The notes under the pieces were generated by a model. That model made no database searches. It was not told the origin of the DNA and worked only from the letters and a program-made list of their open reading frames with translations. Positions 27,445 to 36,699 of a stretch of 64,000 bases of DNA are shown in pieces. Position numbers and translations under genes: made by a program. This stretch comes from Clostridium thailandense (lineage in GTDB: Bacteria; Bacillota; Clostridia; Clostridiales; Clostridiaceae): NCBI RefSeq assembly GCF_019207025.1, contig NZ_JAEEGC010000008.1:39985-103984 (forward strand). The letters are read 5' to 3'. Within the stretch, counting starts at the first letter, position 1. Each line of letters begins with the position of its first letter.

Positions 27445-28614
27445 TCATTCTCTAATAACTCTTACCATTACAACTCCATCAATTGCCTTAATTTTTCCAA
27501 CTACTTCATCAGGTATATCTCCATCAACATCTATTATATTATATGCAATGCTTCCTTTGTGTTTATTCAACATACTGGCAATATTTATTTTGTTTTGTGC
27601 TAATACAGTAGCTATCTGTCCAACCATATTAGGAACATTAATATTAGCCGCTAAAAGTCTTGTGTCGCCTTTATAATTCATCTTACAATCTGGAAAATTC
27701 ACTGAATTTTTAATGGTGCCTATTTCAAGAAAGTTTTTAAGTTCATCTATTGCCATAGCTGCACAATTTTCCTCTGATTCAGGGGTTGAAGCTCCCAAGT
27801 GAGGGATTGTGATAATATTATCATTACCTATTAATTCATCCTCTGGAAAGTCTGTAACATAACAGCTTACAGTCCCATCTTCTATTGCTTCAAGTAAATC
27901 TTTATTTATAATCAGTCCGCCTCTTGCCATATTTATTATTTTTATACCTTTTTTCATAATCGAAAACTTCTCTTTACTGATCATATCTTTAGTATTGCTA
28001 TTTAATGGAACATGAATAGTAACATAATCTGCTGTAGCTAGTAAGTTATCAAAATTTGTCTCTTTTATTACATTTCGCGAGAGCTTCCACGCTGAATCCA
28101 CTGATATATAAGGATCGTATCCTATTACTTCCATGCCAAGTGCAAGTGCATCATTGGCAACCATTACTCCTATAGCTCCAAGCCCCACAATTCCAAGCTT
28201 TTTACCTTTAAGCTCGGGACCTTCAAATCGGCTTTTAAATTTTTCTACTAATTTAGGAACATCTTCACCTTTTCCTTTAAGAGTTTTAGTCCAATTTATT
28301 CCACTATATATCTTCCGTGAAGAAAGGAAAAGAGATGCTATAACTAACTCTTTGACACCATTTGCATTTGCCCCTGGAGTATTAAATACAACAATTCCCC
28401 TTTCAGAACATTGGTCTATTGGTATATTATTAACTCCTGCTCCTGCTCTCGCAATTGCTTTAAGATTTTGAGGAAGCTCAGCATTAAGTAAGTTAAAGCT
28501 TCTAAGAAGAATTCCATCTGGATTATCGAAATTTTCACCGATTTCGTATAAATCCTCTTTCATTGTATTAAGTTTTTCCTTTGAAATGTTATTGTACTTT
28601 TGAATTTTAAACAT
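27445..28614 (-). CDS. serA: D-3-phosphoglycerate dehydrogenase with C-terminal ACT domain
   Basis: 389 aa. NAD site GIVGLGAIG, catalytic Arg in NMARGG, the Glu of the FPEDE region and His in TIPHLGAST, then a C-terminal ACT domain (NVPNMVGQIATVLAQNKINI) that in relatives binds serine as feedback inhibitor. First step of serine synthesis. The length is that of the short ACT-only class common in clostridia. Start ATG after AGGAGG. I do not see a T-box or other riboswitch in the leader. Confidence 0.9.
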   Translation of the reverse strand: MFKIQKYNNISKEKLNTMKEDLYEIGENFDNPDGILLRSFNLLNAELPQNLKAIARAGAGVNNIPIDQCSERGIVVFNTPGANANGVKELVIASLFLSSRKIYSGINWTKTLKGKGEDVPKLVEKFKSRFEGPELKGKKLGIVGLGAIGVMVANDALALGMEVIGYDPYISVDSAWKLSRNVIKETNFDNLLATADYVTIHVPLNSNTKDMISKEKFSIMKKGIKIINMARGGLIINKDLLEAIEDGTVSCYVTDFPEDELIGNDNIITIPHLGASTPESEENCAAMAIDELKNFLEIGTIKNSVNFPDCKMNYKGDTRLLAANINVPNMVGQIATVLAQNKINIASMLNKHKGSIAYNIIDVDGDIPDEVVGKIKAIDGVVMVRVIRE

Positions 28615-28810
28615 TTAATTGCCTCCTATATATCTATTTTATGAATTATAAGTACATTTATCTTACAACCTCTTAAACTAATAAGAGAAACTTTCATAAA
28701 AAGTCTTCATAATAATTATTACTTTATAGTTTTATTACAAACATTTGTATAATATTACACAAAACAATGCTTAACGCAATGCTTCTTTCTTAAGCATATT
28801 CTTGAAAATA

Positions 28811-28845
28811 AAGAAGAGAAGGTTGTATTTCCCCTTCTCCTTAAA
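28811..28845 (-). terminator. Terminator of the hybrid kinase operon
   Basis: On the minus strand AAGGAGAAGG pairs with CCTTCTCTT and is followed by CTTTATTTTC, about 110 nt after the hybrid kinase stop. The rest of 28615-28956 is AT-rich and contains the serA promoter region; nothing else is supported. Confidence 0.6.
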
Positions 28846-28956
28846 GTTTGAAATAATATACACTTTTTTTTTACATTATAAAATCAAAAAACCGACTAAA
28901 AGCTTTGCCTTAATCGTAAAATCTCTTGTTCTCTTCATTTTTTCATCCTCTAAATT

Positions 28957-30966
28957 CTATATAAATTTCAAAACAACATTCTTTAATGTATTGATATCAA
29001 AGGGTTTAGAAATATAATCATCCATGCCCATTTCAATACATGTTTCCCTATCTCCATTCATAGAGTACGCAGTCATTGCAATAATATGAATGTGTTTTTG
29101 TGTTCCTATTTCTCCTTTCCTAATTATTTTGGTAGTGTCATACCCATTTAATTCTGGCATTTGTATATCCATAAGTATTATATCAAATGGACTTTCTTTC
29201 AAAATTTCTAAGGCTTGTTTACCATTATATGCGCACTCAAATTTATACCCTAATCTTTCTATCATTTCGCAGGCTATTTTCATATTTATCTCGTTATCTT
29301 CAACTATTAATATCCTTTTAGCTTTATTCAAAGTCATTTTATTATCTGATAAATCTAGATTTTTGCTATAAGTATCTTTTGTATAATCTAGTAAGAATTC
29401 TGCTGTAAAATAAAAAGTACTTCCCTTATTTTCAACACTATCAAACCATATATCACCATTCATTAGCTTTGCTATATCTCTTGAGATAGCGAGCCCTAAC
29501 CCTGTACCATAATATTTTTTAGTATATGTCATATCTTGTTGAACAAATTTTTTGAAGATATCATTTTTAAACTCTTCTTTGACTCCAATTCCTGTATCCT
29601 GTACAGAAAATTCGAGGGTTGATTTATTATTAGAGCTATTTATCTTTTTAACCTTAAATATTATCTGGCCTTTTTCCGTAAATTTAATAGCATTATTAAT
29701 TAAATTTATTAATACTTGATTTAATCTGATTTCATCACCTATTAAATCAAAACTTATGTATGGATCTATGTAATAAAACACTTCTAAACTTTTATTGTTA
29801 CAAGCAATGGATAGTTCTTTAGTAATTCTATCTAACGTTTTTTTTAGGTTGAAAGGTTTTAAATTAAGTTCAAACTTACCTGATTCTATTTTAGAAATGT
29901 CTAATATAGAGTTTAAAATACTTAGTAACAATCTGGACGAATATCTAAACATATCTAAATATTCTTTTTGATGATTGTTGAGTTTAGTTAACTCAAGTAA
30001 ATCTATTAATCCTATTATTCCATTCATAGGAGTTCTAATCTCATGACTCATATTAGCAAGAAATTCACTTTTAGCTTTATTGGCCTTATCTGCCTCTTCC
30101 TTAGCTTCTTCTAATTCTTGATAATTTGCTCTTAATTCTTCTTCTGTTGCCATGAGTTCTTCATATAAAGCAGATATTTCTTCATATTTATCTCTTAATT
30201 CCTTTTCTATTCTTTTAGTATCTGTTATATCTCTCGTGATATTTGAAGCGCCTATTAAATTTCCTTCTAAATCATAAATAGGCGAAACTGTAATAGAAAC
30301 GTTTATGAGATTGCCATCTTTCTTTTTTCTTATACTCTCAAAGCCTTTAATTTTATCATCATTTTTAATCTTTTGCATTATTTTATAAAAATCATCAATT
30401 TTTTCTTCTGGAATAATTATAGATATATGCTTACCAATGGTTTCTTCTTTTTTATAGCCATAAATATTTTCCGCTCCCCTATTCCAACTTGTAATAATTC
30501 CTTCTAGATTTTTTCCTATTATAGCATCTTCTGTATTTTCGACTAACGAAGCCAATTCTCTTGTTTCTTTCTCATTTTTTATTCGATTAGTTATATCTCT
30601 TATAATACTTAAAATAAATTTATGATTATCAATTTCTACTCCTATTGATTTTACCTCTACCGGAAACCTTGAACCATCTTTTCTATAATGTCTGGTCTGA
30701 AACTCAATCTCACCAAATTTAGCTCTTTTAAATTGAGCATTTATAATCTCTGGCTTTTCTCTCTTCCTTAGTTCAAATATATTTTTTGAAAGCAATTCTT
30801 CTTTATTATACCCATAAGAATCAATAGCTTTCTTGTTAGCTTTTAATATATTGCCTTCACTTGAAAATAAAATTATTATATCATTTGCATTATACAGTGC
30901 CGCCCTGTAAATTTGTAAATCGTTATAATTGTTTATAAAACTGTTGTCATTGATTTGATCACCCAT
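28957..30966 (-). CDS. Hybrid sensor histidine kinase (PAS-PAS-HisKA-HATPase-REC)
   Basis: 669 aa, no membrane segments. Two PAS domains (about 15-130 and 140-260), a coiled coil (about 260-300), HisKA with [12 protein letters not shown], HATPase with NLINNAIKFTEKG, DTGIGV and GTGLGL, and a C-terminal REC with ILMDIQMPELNGY and YISKPFD. There is no HPt in the chain, so phosphate must move to another protein. Start ATG follows AAGGTGG. It lies 31 nt after the GGDEF-EAL gene on the same strand. Its first PAS (HYRKDGSRFPVEV) and C-terminal half are close to the kinase at 36700-38346, a paralogue. Confidence 0.92.
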   Translation of the reverse strand: MGDQINDNSFINNYNDLQIYRAALYNANDIIILFSSEGNILKANKKAIDSYGYNKEELLSKNIFELRKREKPEIINAQFKRAKFGEIEFQTRHYRKDGSRFPVEVKSIGVEIDNHKFILSIIRDITNRIKNEKETRELASLVENTEDAIIGKNLEGIITSWNRGAENIYGYKKEETIGKHISIIIPEEKIDDFYKIMQKIKNDDKIKGFESIRKKKDGNLINVSITVSPIYDLEGNLIGASNITRDITDTKRIEKELRDKYEEISALYEELMATEEELRANYQELEEAKEEADKANKAKSEFLANMSHEIRTPMNGIIGLIDLLELTKLNNHQKEYLDMFRYSSRLLLSILNSILDISKIESGKFELNLKPFNLKKTLDRITKELSIACNNKSLEVFYYIDPYISFDLIGDEIRLNQVLINLINNAIKFTEKGQIIFKVKKINSSNNKSTLEFSVQDTGIGVKEEFKNDIFKKFVQQDMTYTKKYYGTGLGLAISRDIAKLMNGDIWFDSVENKGSTFYFTAEFLLDYTKDTYSKNLDLSDNKMTLNKAKRILIVEDNEINMKIACEMIERLGYKFECAYNGKQALEILKESPFDIILMDIQMPELNGYDTTKIIRKGEIGTQKHIHIIAMTAYSMNGDRETCIEMGMDDYISKPFDINTLKNVVLKFI

Positions 30967-30997
30967 CTCTCATCCCACCTTATCTAGCTCAAAGTAT

Positions 30998-32713
30998 TCA
31001 CATAGTAGACTTATTATTTTTTAGCATTCCTTCAAGCTTCTCTTCATCAACTGGCTTACTGAAATAGTATCCTTGAATTATATTACAACCTAAGTTCATT
31101 AATACTCCAAGCTGCTCTTTTATTTCAACACCTTCAGCTATAACTTTGTATTTTAGACTTTTGGATAAATTTAAAATACACTCTATTACAGCCCTATTTT
31201 TCTCATTTTCAATATTGTCAATGAAAGATTTATCTATTTTCAAAGTATTAATAGGTAAAATCGTTAGATAACTCAAAGAGGAATAGCCTGTCCCAAAATC
31301 ATCAATAGAAATGTTTACGCCTTTTTTTATCAACTCATTTAGATCTGCAATTTTTTCATCATTTAATTCAATTAAAGTTCTTTCTGTTATTTCAATTTCA
31401 AGTAAGTTTAAAGGAATTCTATTTTCCTTACAAACATTTATTATTTTATCTTTAAAGTTAGACCTTTTTATCTGAATAGGTGAAACATTTATGGACACAT
31501 TATTAAATTTATATTTTTTTTCTTTGAACTCACAGATTTTTTTACATACTTTATTAAGTACCCAATCACCTATATCTAGAATTATTCCAGTTCTTTCAGC
31601 TATAGGTATAAATTCAACTGGAGATACAAAACCAAGTTTTTTATTATTCCATCTTAATAATGCTTCAAATGCAACTATTCTATTTTCTAAAGCATCAATT
31701 TGTGGCTGATACACAATATAGAGCTCATTCTTTTTTATCGCTTCCTTTAATTCATTTTCAATTAAAATTCTTCTTGTATATGATTCACTTAGAGCTTGTT
31801 CAAAAAAAGTGTATGTATTTTTTCCTCTAGCTTTTGACTCATACATGGCTAAGTCTGCAAATTTCAACAGATCATTGGAAGCATAACTATCTCGTGGAAA
31901 AATTGATATTCCTATGCTTGTGGTCATATATAATTGTTTTTCATTAAGCTCAAAAGGTTTTTTGCAATAATCTAATATCATATCACATATCTCTTTTAAC
32001 TTTTCAACAGAATCGAATTTCTCCACAAGTATAACAAATTCATCTCCACCTACTCTATACAAAGTACCGTAGTTCTTAACACATATATTTAATAATTGTG
32101 AAAAGACTTTTAATATTAAATCTCCATAATCATGACCCAAAGTATCATTTATAGACTTAAAATTATCTAAATCTACAAATATTATTGCTCCTTCTTGATC
32201 GAAATGTATGATCTTATCTAAAACATTTTTGAAATCCATTAGAAACAAATTCCTATTTGGTAATTTAGTAATAGAATCATAATACAAGCCTTCCATTGAT
32301 ATCCTTTGGATATCTTTTTCTTCTGTAATATCACTTACTATCCCAAAAAGACTTTTCACTTCTTCGCTTTCACTTTTTATCATATTTCCTTTAAACAAAA
32401 CCCATTTTAGCTTATTTTCTTTTGTAATAATTCTAAATTCACTTCTATAGAAAGATACCTTTCCCTCTATAAAAAAATTCAAATCGTTTATTGCACTCTC
32501 TACATCTTCATGTATTGCCATATTCTTAATAAAACTAAGTAGACTATTATACTCACTTGTATCATACTGAGTAATCTTCTTTAACGCAGCAGAGGCGAAA
32601 AATATATTTTCTTTAAGCTTCCACTCCCAAACTGCAATATTAGCTTCTTCAATTGCTTGTCTATACATTTCAAAATTTTCTGTATATCCTTGGTTATCTT
32701 TTTTCATCTTCAT
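30998..32713 (-). CDS. PAS-GGDEF-EAL protein (c-di-GMP turnover)
   Basis: 571 aa. PAS about 10-130, then GGDEF with intact RVGGDEF and EAL with a full set of phosphodiesterase residues: EALLRW, INVSP, EITERT, DDFGTGYS, KIDKSF, EGVE and QGYYF. The usual RxxD I-site before GGDEF is absent. Probably a c-di-GMP phosphodiesterase with a regulatory or active cyclase half. The start ATG is 14 nt from GGAGTG, but a three-codon ORF (Met-Phe-Leu-stop, 32721-32710) is perfectly placed after that site, and its TGA overlaps the ATG. Paralogue of the protein at 62074-63780. Confidence 0.92.
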   Translation of the reverse strand: MKMKKDNQGYTENFEMYRQAIEEANIAVWEWKLKENIFFASAALKKITQYDTSEYNSLLSFIKNMAIHEDVESAINDLNFFIEGKVSFYRSEFRIITKENKLKWVLFKGNMIKSESEEVKSLFGIVSDITEEKDIQRISMEGLYYDSITKLPNRNLFLMDFKNVLDKIIHFDQEGAIIFVDLDNFKSINDTLGHDYGDLILKVFSQLLNICVKNYGTLYRVGGDEFVILVEKFDSVEKLKEICDMILDYCKKPFELNEKQLYMTTSIGISIFPRDSYASNDLLKFADLAMYESKARGKNTYTFFEQALSESYTRRILIENELKEAIKKNELYIVYQPQIDALENRIVAFEALLRWNNKKLGFVSPVEFIPIAERTGIILDIGDWVLNKVCKKICEFKEKKYKFNNVSINVSPIQIKRSNFKDKIINVCKENRIPLNLLEIEITERTLIELNDEKIADLNELIKKGVNISIDDFGTGYSSLSYLTILPINTLKIDKSFIDNIENEKNRAVIECILNLSKSLKYKVIAEGVEIKEQLGVLMNLGCNIIQGYYFSKPVDEEKLEGMLKNNKSTM

Positions 32714-32721
32714 AAGAACAT
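32710..32721 (-). CDS. Three-codon leader ORF overlapping the GGDEF-EAL start
   Basis: ATG TTC TTA TGA: the ATG has AAGGAGTG at the proper distance and the TGA shares bases with the ATG of the GGDEF-EAL gene. If translated, it would make initiation of the downstream gene depend on termination-reinitiation. Seen in sequence only; expression unproven. Confidence 0.3.
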   Translation of the reverse strand: MFL

Positions 32722-32786
32722 TTTTTACACTCCTTACTATTTGTTATTTATGTTTTCTAGCTATCTCTCTAATAGATTCATAAACT

Positions 32787-33560
32787 TTATTTTAAATCAT
32801 TCAATTCCTTCATGTACGCTACTATTAATTCATCTAAATATTCACTTACTATTAACCTACCATCAACAGTTTCACTTGTATCAACATTGCAGCATACTTC
32901 ATTTAAGATTTCTCTTATTTCATTTATATGTTTATTCAACCCCGACAATTTGATAGCTTTTTCTTTAAGATTTTCAGTTTTAATTCCATTTATATTATCT
33001 TGATTTATTATTGTCCTATTCCCACCACTAGTCTTAGCCTTATAGAGATTTTTCTCTACTTGCTCTAATAAATCTAAGCTATCCGCATCACTGCTTTTGA
33101 TGTTATATACCCCAAAACTTGCAGTTATGTTAATACTAATTCCAGCATAATTAAAAATTGTATTTTCTAATTTCTTCCTTATTGTTTCAGCAACATTGTA
33201 TGCATCTTTTAAACCGGTATTATTTAATACGACAATAAATTCTTCTACACCAAACCTACCAACCCAATCAGCATTGTTTCTCATTGACTTCAGTATTAAA
33301 TCAGAAAAACCAATTAATATTTTGTCACCAATAACATATCCATACTTATGATTTACTTTTTTTAAAAAGTCTATATCTGTCATAATTATAGATAAAGGCA
33401 TATTACTAATCTGGCTATTGTTAATATCCTCTCTTAATCTTTCATTCATCTTATTATCTGCGACAATAGTAATTAATTTCTTTGCAGGATCCACGATTCT
33501 AATAACATCATAAAAATTTTTAATAGATAGTCTTTCCTTAAATTGATCTACTATTTCCAT
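32787..33560 (-). CDS. Degenerate GGDEF domain fused to a Spo0E-like phosphatase domain
   Basis: 257 aa. Residues about 35-185 are a GGDEF fold (MTDIDFLKKVNHKYGYVIGD, then RFGVEEF where GGDEF is expected), so the second glycine is Val and cyclase activity is doubtful. The C-terminal 50 residues match the Spo0E family: LNKHINEIREILNEVC, a linker, then VSEYLDELIVAYMK, which is the S-x-x-L-D-x-L-I signature of Asp-phosphatases that dephosphorylate Spo0A~P. This would couple nucleotide (GTP or c-di-GMP) binding to sporulation timing. Start ATG has GGGAGGG upstream. It lies upstream of the GGDEF-EAL gene on the same strand. Confidence 0.82.
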   Translation of the reverse strand: MEIVDQFKERLSIKNFYDVIRIVDPAKKLITIVADNKMNERLREDINNSQISNMPLSIIMTDIDFLKKVNHKYGYVIGDKILIGFSDLILKSMRNNADWVGRFGVEEFIVVLNNTGLKDAYNVAETIRKKLENTIFNYAGISINITASFGVYNIKSSDADSLDLLEQVEKNLYKAKTSGGNRTIINQDNINGIKTENLKEKAIKLSGLNKHINEIREILNEVCCNVDTSETVDGRLIVSEYLDELIVAYMKELNDLK

Positions 33561-33667
33561 ACAATCCCTCCCTTGTATGATAAAAATTGACTACCCTATG
33601 AGAAATTTGATTAATTTATTAAAATTCGTGCCTATTCTTAAAAGCCTTTTCATTATTTTTCTTTTTA

Positions 33668-34249
33668 TTACATTAAGTCAAAATAAATATCCCATATTTT
33701 TTCAACAACTCCATCACTTATCTTTATAGTGGACGTAGCCATTTCATAAACTAAGTTATTTTCTAAATGTTTAAGTTTAAGCAAATAATTATCTATATTT
33801 TCATTTATAAATTTATCATCGTATTGAGGATTACCGATAATATCTAGAATAATTTTATTCTCTTTACTTGTATATAGCCTATATTTTTCTCTTATTACAT
33901 TTGATATTTCTTCTGGTGGAAACAAATGACATCTAAGAACAAACTTTCTTTTTGATATATCAGAAGCATAATACTCTATCTTCTTCTTTAACAATATACA
34001 TAATTTATCTTTTATTGAGATATCTTGATTTAACGCCTCTATGCTTCGAATATAATTAATATAATCATTACGGATATTGTCATAAATATAAAAAAACAAA
34101 TCTTGTTTTGATTTATAGTAAAAATACACAGTTGATGCCTTAACCCCTACCTCCCTGCAAATGTCTCTAATATTAGTTGCTTCATATCCATTTTCTAAAA
34201 AAAGTCTAAAGGACGTATAAAATATTTTATCTCTTGTTGCATTTTCCAA
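33668..34249 (-). CDS. TetR-family transcriptional regulator
   Basis: About 193 aa. N-terminal HTH: IFYTSFRLFLENGYEATNIRDICREVGVKASTVYFYYKSK, split here by recognition-helix residues VKASTVYFYY (quoted as separate parts). The C-terminal ligand domain is not recognisable. The preferred start is TTG 34249, 7 nt after AAGGTGG, directly before ATRDKIF; an outer TTG at 34270 includes the ribosome site. Its neighbours are c-di-GMP and kinase genes. The promoter overlaps a TTGAC-TTG-GTCAA dyad, which suggests autoregulation. Confidence 0.82.
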   Translation of the reverse strand: MENATRDKIFYTSFRLFLENGYEATNIRDICREVGVKASTVYFYYKSKQDLFFYIYDNIRNDYINYIRSIEALNQDISIKDKLCILLKKKIEYYASDISKRKFVLRCHLFPPEEISNVIREKYRLYTSKENKIILDIIGNPQYDDKFINENIDNYLLKLKHLENNLVYEMATSTIKISDGVVEKIWDIYFDLM

Positions 34250-34390
34250 AACACTTACCACCTTATGCAAATTATTCTTATGAAAGTCAAATATTTCTTC
34301 CTTTTTATTTTACCTATGTATATAACGTTCGTTACATAAATCATATCACTGTATTTTTGTTCATTCAATTTATTTTATATTACAAGTTCA

Positions 34391-34418
34391 CTTATAATTC
34401 GACCTTTGACCAAGTCAA
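34391..34418 (-). promoter_or_regulatory. Putative tetR promoter with overlapping operator dyad
   Basis: On the minus strand: TTGACT (34418-34413), a 16-bp spacer and TATAAG (34396-34391). The palindrome TTGACCAAGTCAA (34406-34418) overlaps the -35 box, as expected for an autorepressed TetR gene. Confidence 0.45.
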
Positions 34419-34460
34419 CTATTGCTTATGTTGACATCAAAATGTATTAACGCAATCCAT

Positions 34461-34523
34461 AAAAACAAGGAACATGTATATAATGACATCTACTTTTCAT
34501 TATATACATGTCCTTTGTTTTTT
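34461..34523 (-). terminator. Long hairpin terminator after the Cache kinase gene
   Basis: AACATGTATATAATG (34471-34485) pairs with CATTATATACATGT (34498-34511), and the stem extends outward through CAAGG / CCTTTG into A and T runs. It lies 26 nt after the minus-strand kinase stop. Confidence 0.75.
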
Positions 34524-34548
34524 AACTTTACTACTTGATAGTGTATTT

Positions 34549-36558
34549 TTATTGTTTTTTTACATCCTCAACCCAAATTGTAAAATAAAATGTACTTCCT
34601 TTCCCTAATTCACTCTCAACCCCTATTTTCCCTTCCATAAGTTCTACAAGTCTTTTAGATATAGCAAGTCCTAAGCCAGTTCCCTGAAACCTTTTTTTAT
34701 TACTGTCATCGAGTTGGGTAAAGTAATTGAAGAGCTTGGGAATATCTTCTTTTTTTATTCCTATTCCTGTATCACCTATTGAGAACATTAACTGAACTTT
34801 ATTTTCTGAAGCTCTGATCTTTTTAACATATAGTTTAATTTCACCTTTCTGTGTAAATTTAATGGCATTCCCCAAAAGATTAGTAATTACTTGATTTAAT
34901 CTAACCGAATCGACATATATTTGTTCCGGAACATCATCTTCCACTTCTATCTTTAAAATAAGATTTTTATTATAGACTAATGGTGCATAAAAATTTTCCA
35001 TTCTGTTAACAAAAGTTTCCATGTAAGTCCATTCAGGTACAAGTTCAACTTTTTCAGCTTCTATTTTAGATAAATCAAGTATATCATTAATAATTTGAAG
35101 CAAATCTTTAGTAGATTTTTTCATTATGTCAATCATTTTCCTCTGCTCTTCCTCTAAATCAGTCATTAATATTAAATCAGCCATACCAATAATTCCATTC
35201 ATGGGTGTTCGTATCTCATGACTCATATTGGCAAGAAACCGACTTTTTGCTTTATTGGCCTTCTCAGCCTCTACCTTTGCCGCTTGTAAATCTATATTAA
35301 TTTGTTCCAGTTCAAGCTTTCTACCTTTAAGATCAGATATTAACACACATAATTTCTCCGCCATTACATTAAATGCATCAGATAATTTTCCTATCTCATC
35401 GTTCCTAACAATCCTAGCTCTTTTTGATAAATCTCCCTTAGAAAATTTTTCTGTTATACTTATTAAATCGTCTATAGGTTTTACAAAGTATTCTGTTCTT
35501 TTTATCCAAAGTATTATAACAGTACCCAGAAGAATTATAGACAGGCATACGAAAGTATAAATATTTTTTGACATATTATTTATAAATTGACTTTCAGGAA
35601 ATGACGTTATAATTAACCAATCTATTCCTTCTTTTTTATATTCACTCACTCTGATATAAAACTTGTCACTATCTGTATTTACTATAAAATGATCTTTGGA
35701 ATTGTTTTTATAGTCTGAATAGGCTTCTTGTATGTACCTGTCATTAACCTCTTTAATTTTAATTCCTTTGATTTGACCATCTGCAAGCGTTGTAAAATTA
35801 GGATTTCCAAGTGAATTAGCAACAATCTGACCTGAACTTTTTTCTATAATATAAGCAGTTGCTCTACTGTTTTTCAAAATCTCCTTCAAATACGTATTTA
35901 TCTTTGAAAGAGTAACATGCGTTCCTAACACACCTTTAAAAGCACCCTTGTTATCATAAATTGGATAGGCTGCAGTAATTGCTAAATCCTTCATAACAAA
36001 ATGTTCATACACGTTTGAAAATGTAGGGCCTCTTTTTTCTTTAGCGGCTGTATACCAATCTCTTGTTCTAGCATCAAATTTCCCAAAGTTTTCTACAAAC
36101 TCTCCTGAAGTTAAATCATCTTTCAAAGAATAGTAACAAGATTCATAATTAGTTTCAGCATCACTTCTCATAACCTCTATTTTACCTTTTTCAGTTCTTC
36201 TTGCACCATAATATTCCCCATTTTCGGTGCCATAACTGAAACTATATATGTGTTCTGAACTTGCTTTCATTATGCTAGAAAAAAATATTTCCCTTTCTTT
36301 CTTATTATGTATATCTACTATATTACTTTTAATTACATTATAATTCGAACTGTTAATAAATATAGGTATATTAATAAACTCATCTATTCTATTTAAAATT
36401 TCTTTAGCCGAGTCATTCTCTATTTTTATAATATTGCTTTCCACCACTTTATTTGATTCATTAAATGCTATATACCCTATGATGACTGTTATACAAACAG
36501 CGATGCCGATAAAGGTAGTAATAATTCTATTTTTTAATGAGTCTCTTACTTTTTTCAT
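34549..36558 (-). CDS. Membrane sensor histidine kinase (dCache-HAMP-HisKA-HATPase)
   Basis: 669 aa. TM1 about 12-28 ([17 protein letters not shown]); a large extracellular Cache sensor region follows ([20 protein letters not shown] is the typical dCache motif, and [10 protein letters not shown]); TM2 is about 328-350 ([20 protein letters not shown]), then HAMP, a coiled coil, HisKA with [12 protein letters not shown] and HATPase with GTGLGL. There is no receiver domain, so it needs a separate response regulator, none being adjacent. dCache domains usually bind amino acids, carboxylates or similar. A relative of KinC/KinD-type sporulation kinases is possible. Confidence 0.9.
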   Translation of the reverse strand: MKKVRDSLKNRIITTFIGIAVCITVIIGYIAFNESNKVVESNIIKIENDSAKEILNRIDEFINIPIFINSSNYNVIKSNIVDIHNKKEREIFFSSIMKASSEHIYSFSYGTENGEYYGARRTEKGKIEVMRSDAETNYESCYYSLKDDLTSGEFVENFGKFDARTRDWYTAAKEKRGPTFSNVYEHFVMKDLAITAAYPIYDNKGAFKGVLGTHVTLSKINTYLKEILKNSRATAYIIEKSSGQIVANSLGNPNFTTLADGQIKGIKIKEVNDRYIQEAYSDYKNNSKDHFIVNTDSDKFYIRVSEYKKEGIDWLIITSFPESQFINNMSKNIYTFVCLSIILLGTVIILWIKRTEYFVKPIDDLISITEKFSKGDLSKRARIVRNDEIGKLSDAFNVMAEKLCVLISDLKGRKLELEQINIDLQAAKVEAEKANKAKSRFLANMSHEIRTPMNGIIGMADLILMTDLEEEQRKMIDIMKKSTKDLLQIINDILDLSKIEAEKVELVPEWTYMETFVNRMENFYAPLVYNKNLILKIEVEDDVPEQIYVDSVRLNQVITNLLGNAIKFTQKGEIKLYVKKIRASENKVQLMFSIGDTGIGIKKEDIPKLFNYFTQLDDSNKKRFQGTGLGLAISKRLVELMEGKIGVESELGKGSTFYFTIWVEDVKKQ

Positions 36559-36699
36559 TTTATTACTCTTTCCATCCCCAATCTTTAAAATTCACTATAA
36601 TTAAAGGCTGAAATCTAAATACAATCTAGATCTCAACCTCTAAAAATTCTGTAATTTTTTATTAAAAAACTTGGTATTATTAGTGAGTGATTTTTCAAT

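Noticed and set aside
28615..28956. Possible T-box or serine-responsive leader before serA
   Set aside because: No specifier loop, T-box sequence or antiterminator pair could be found; the one hairpin there fits a terminator of the upstream gene.
34400..34425. CtsR-type heptad repeats (GGTCAAAGGTC) before the TetR gene
   Set aside because: The required spacing between heptads is absent, and a simple TTGAC-n3-GTCAA dyad explains the sequence better.
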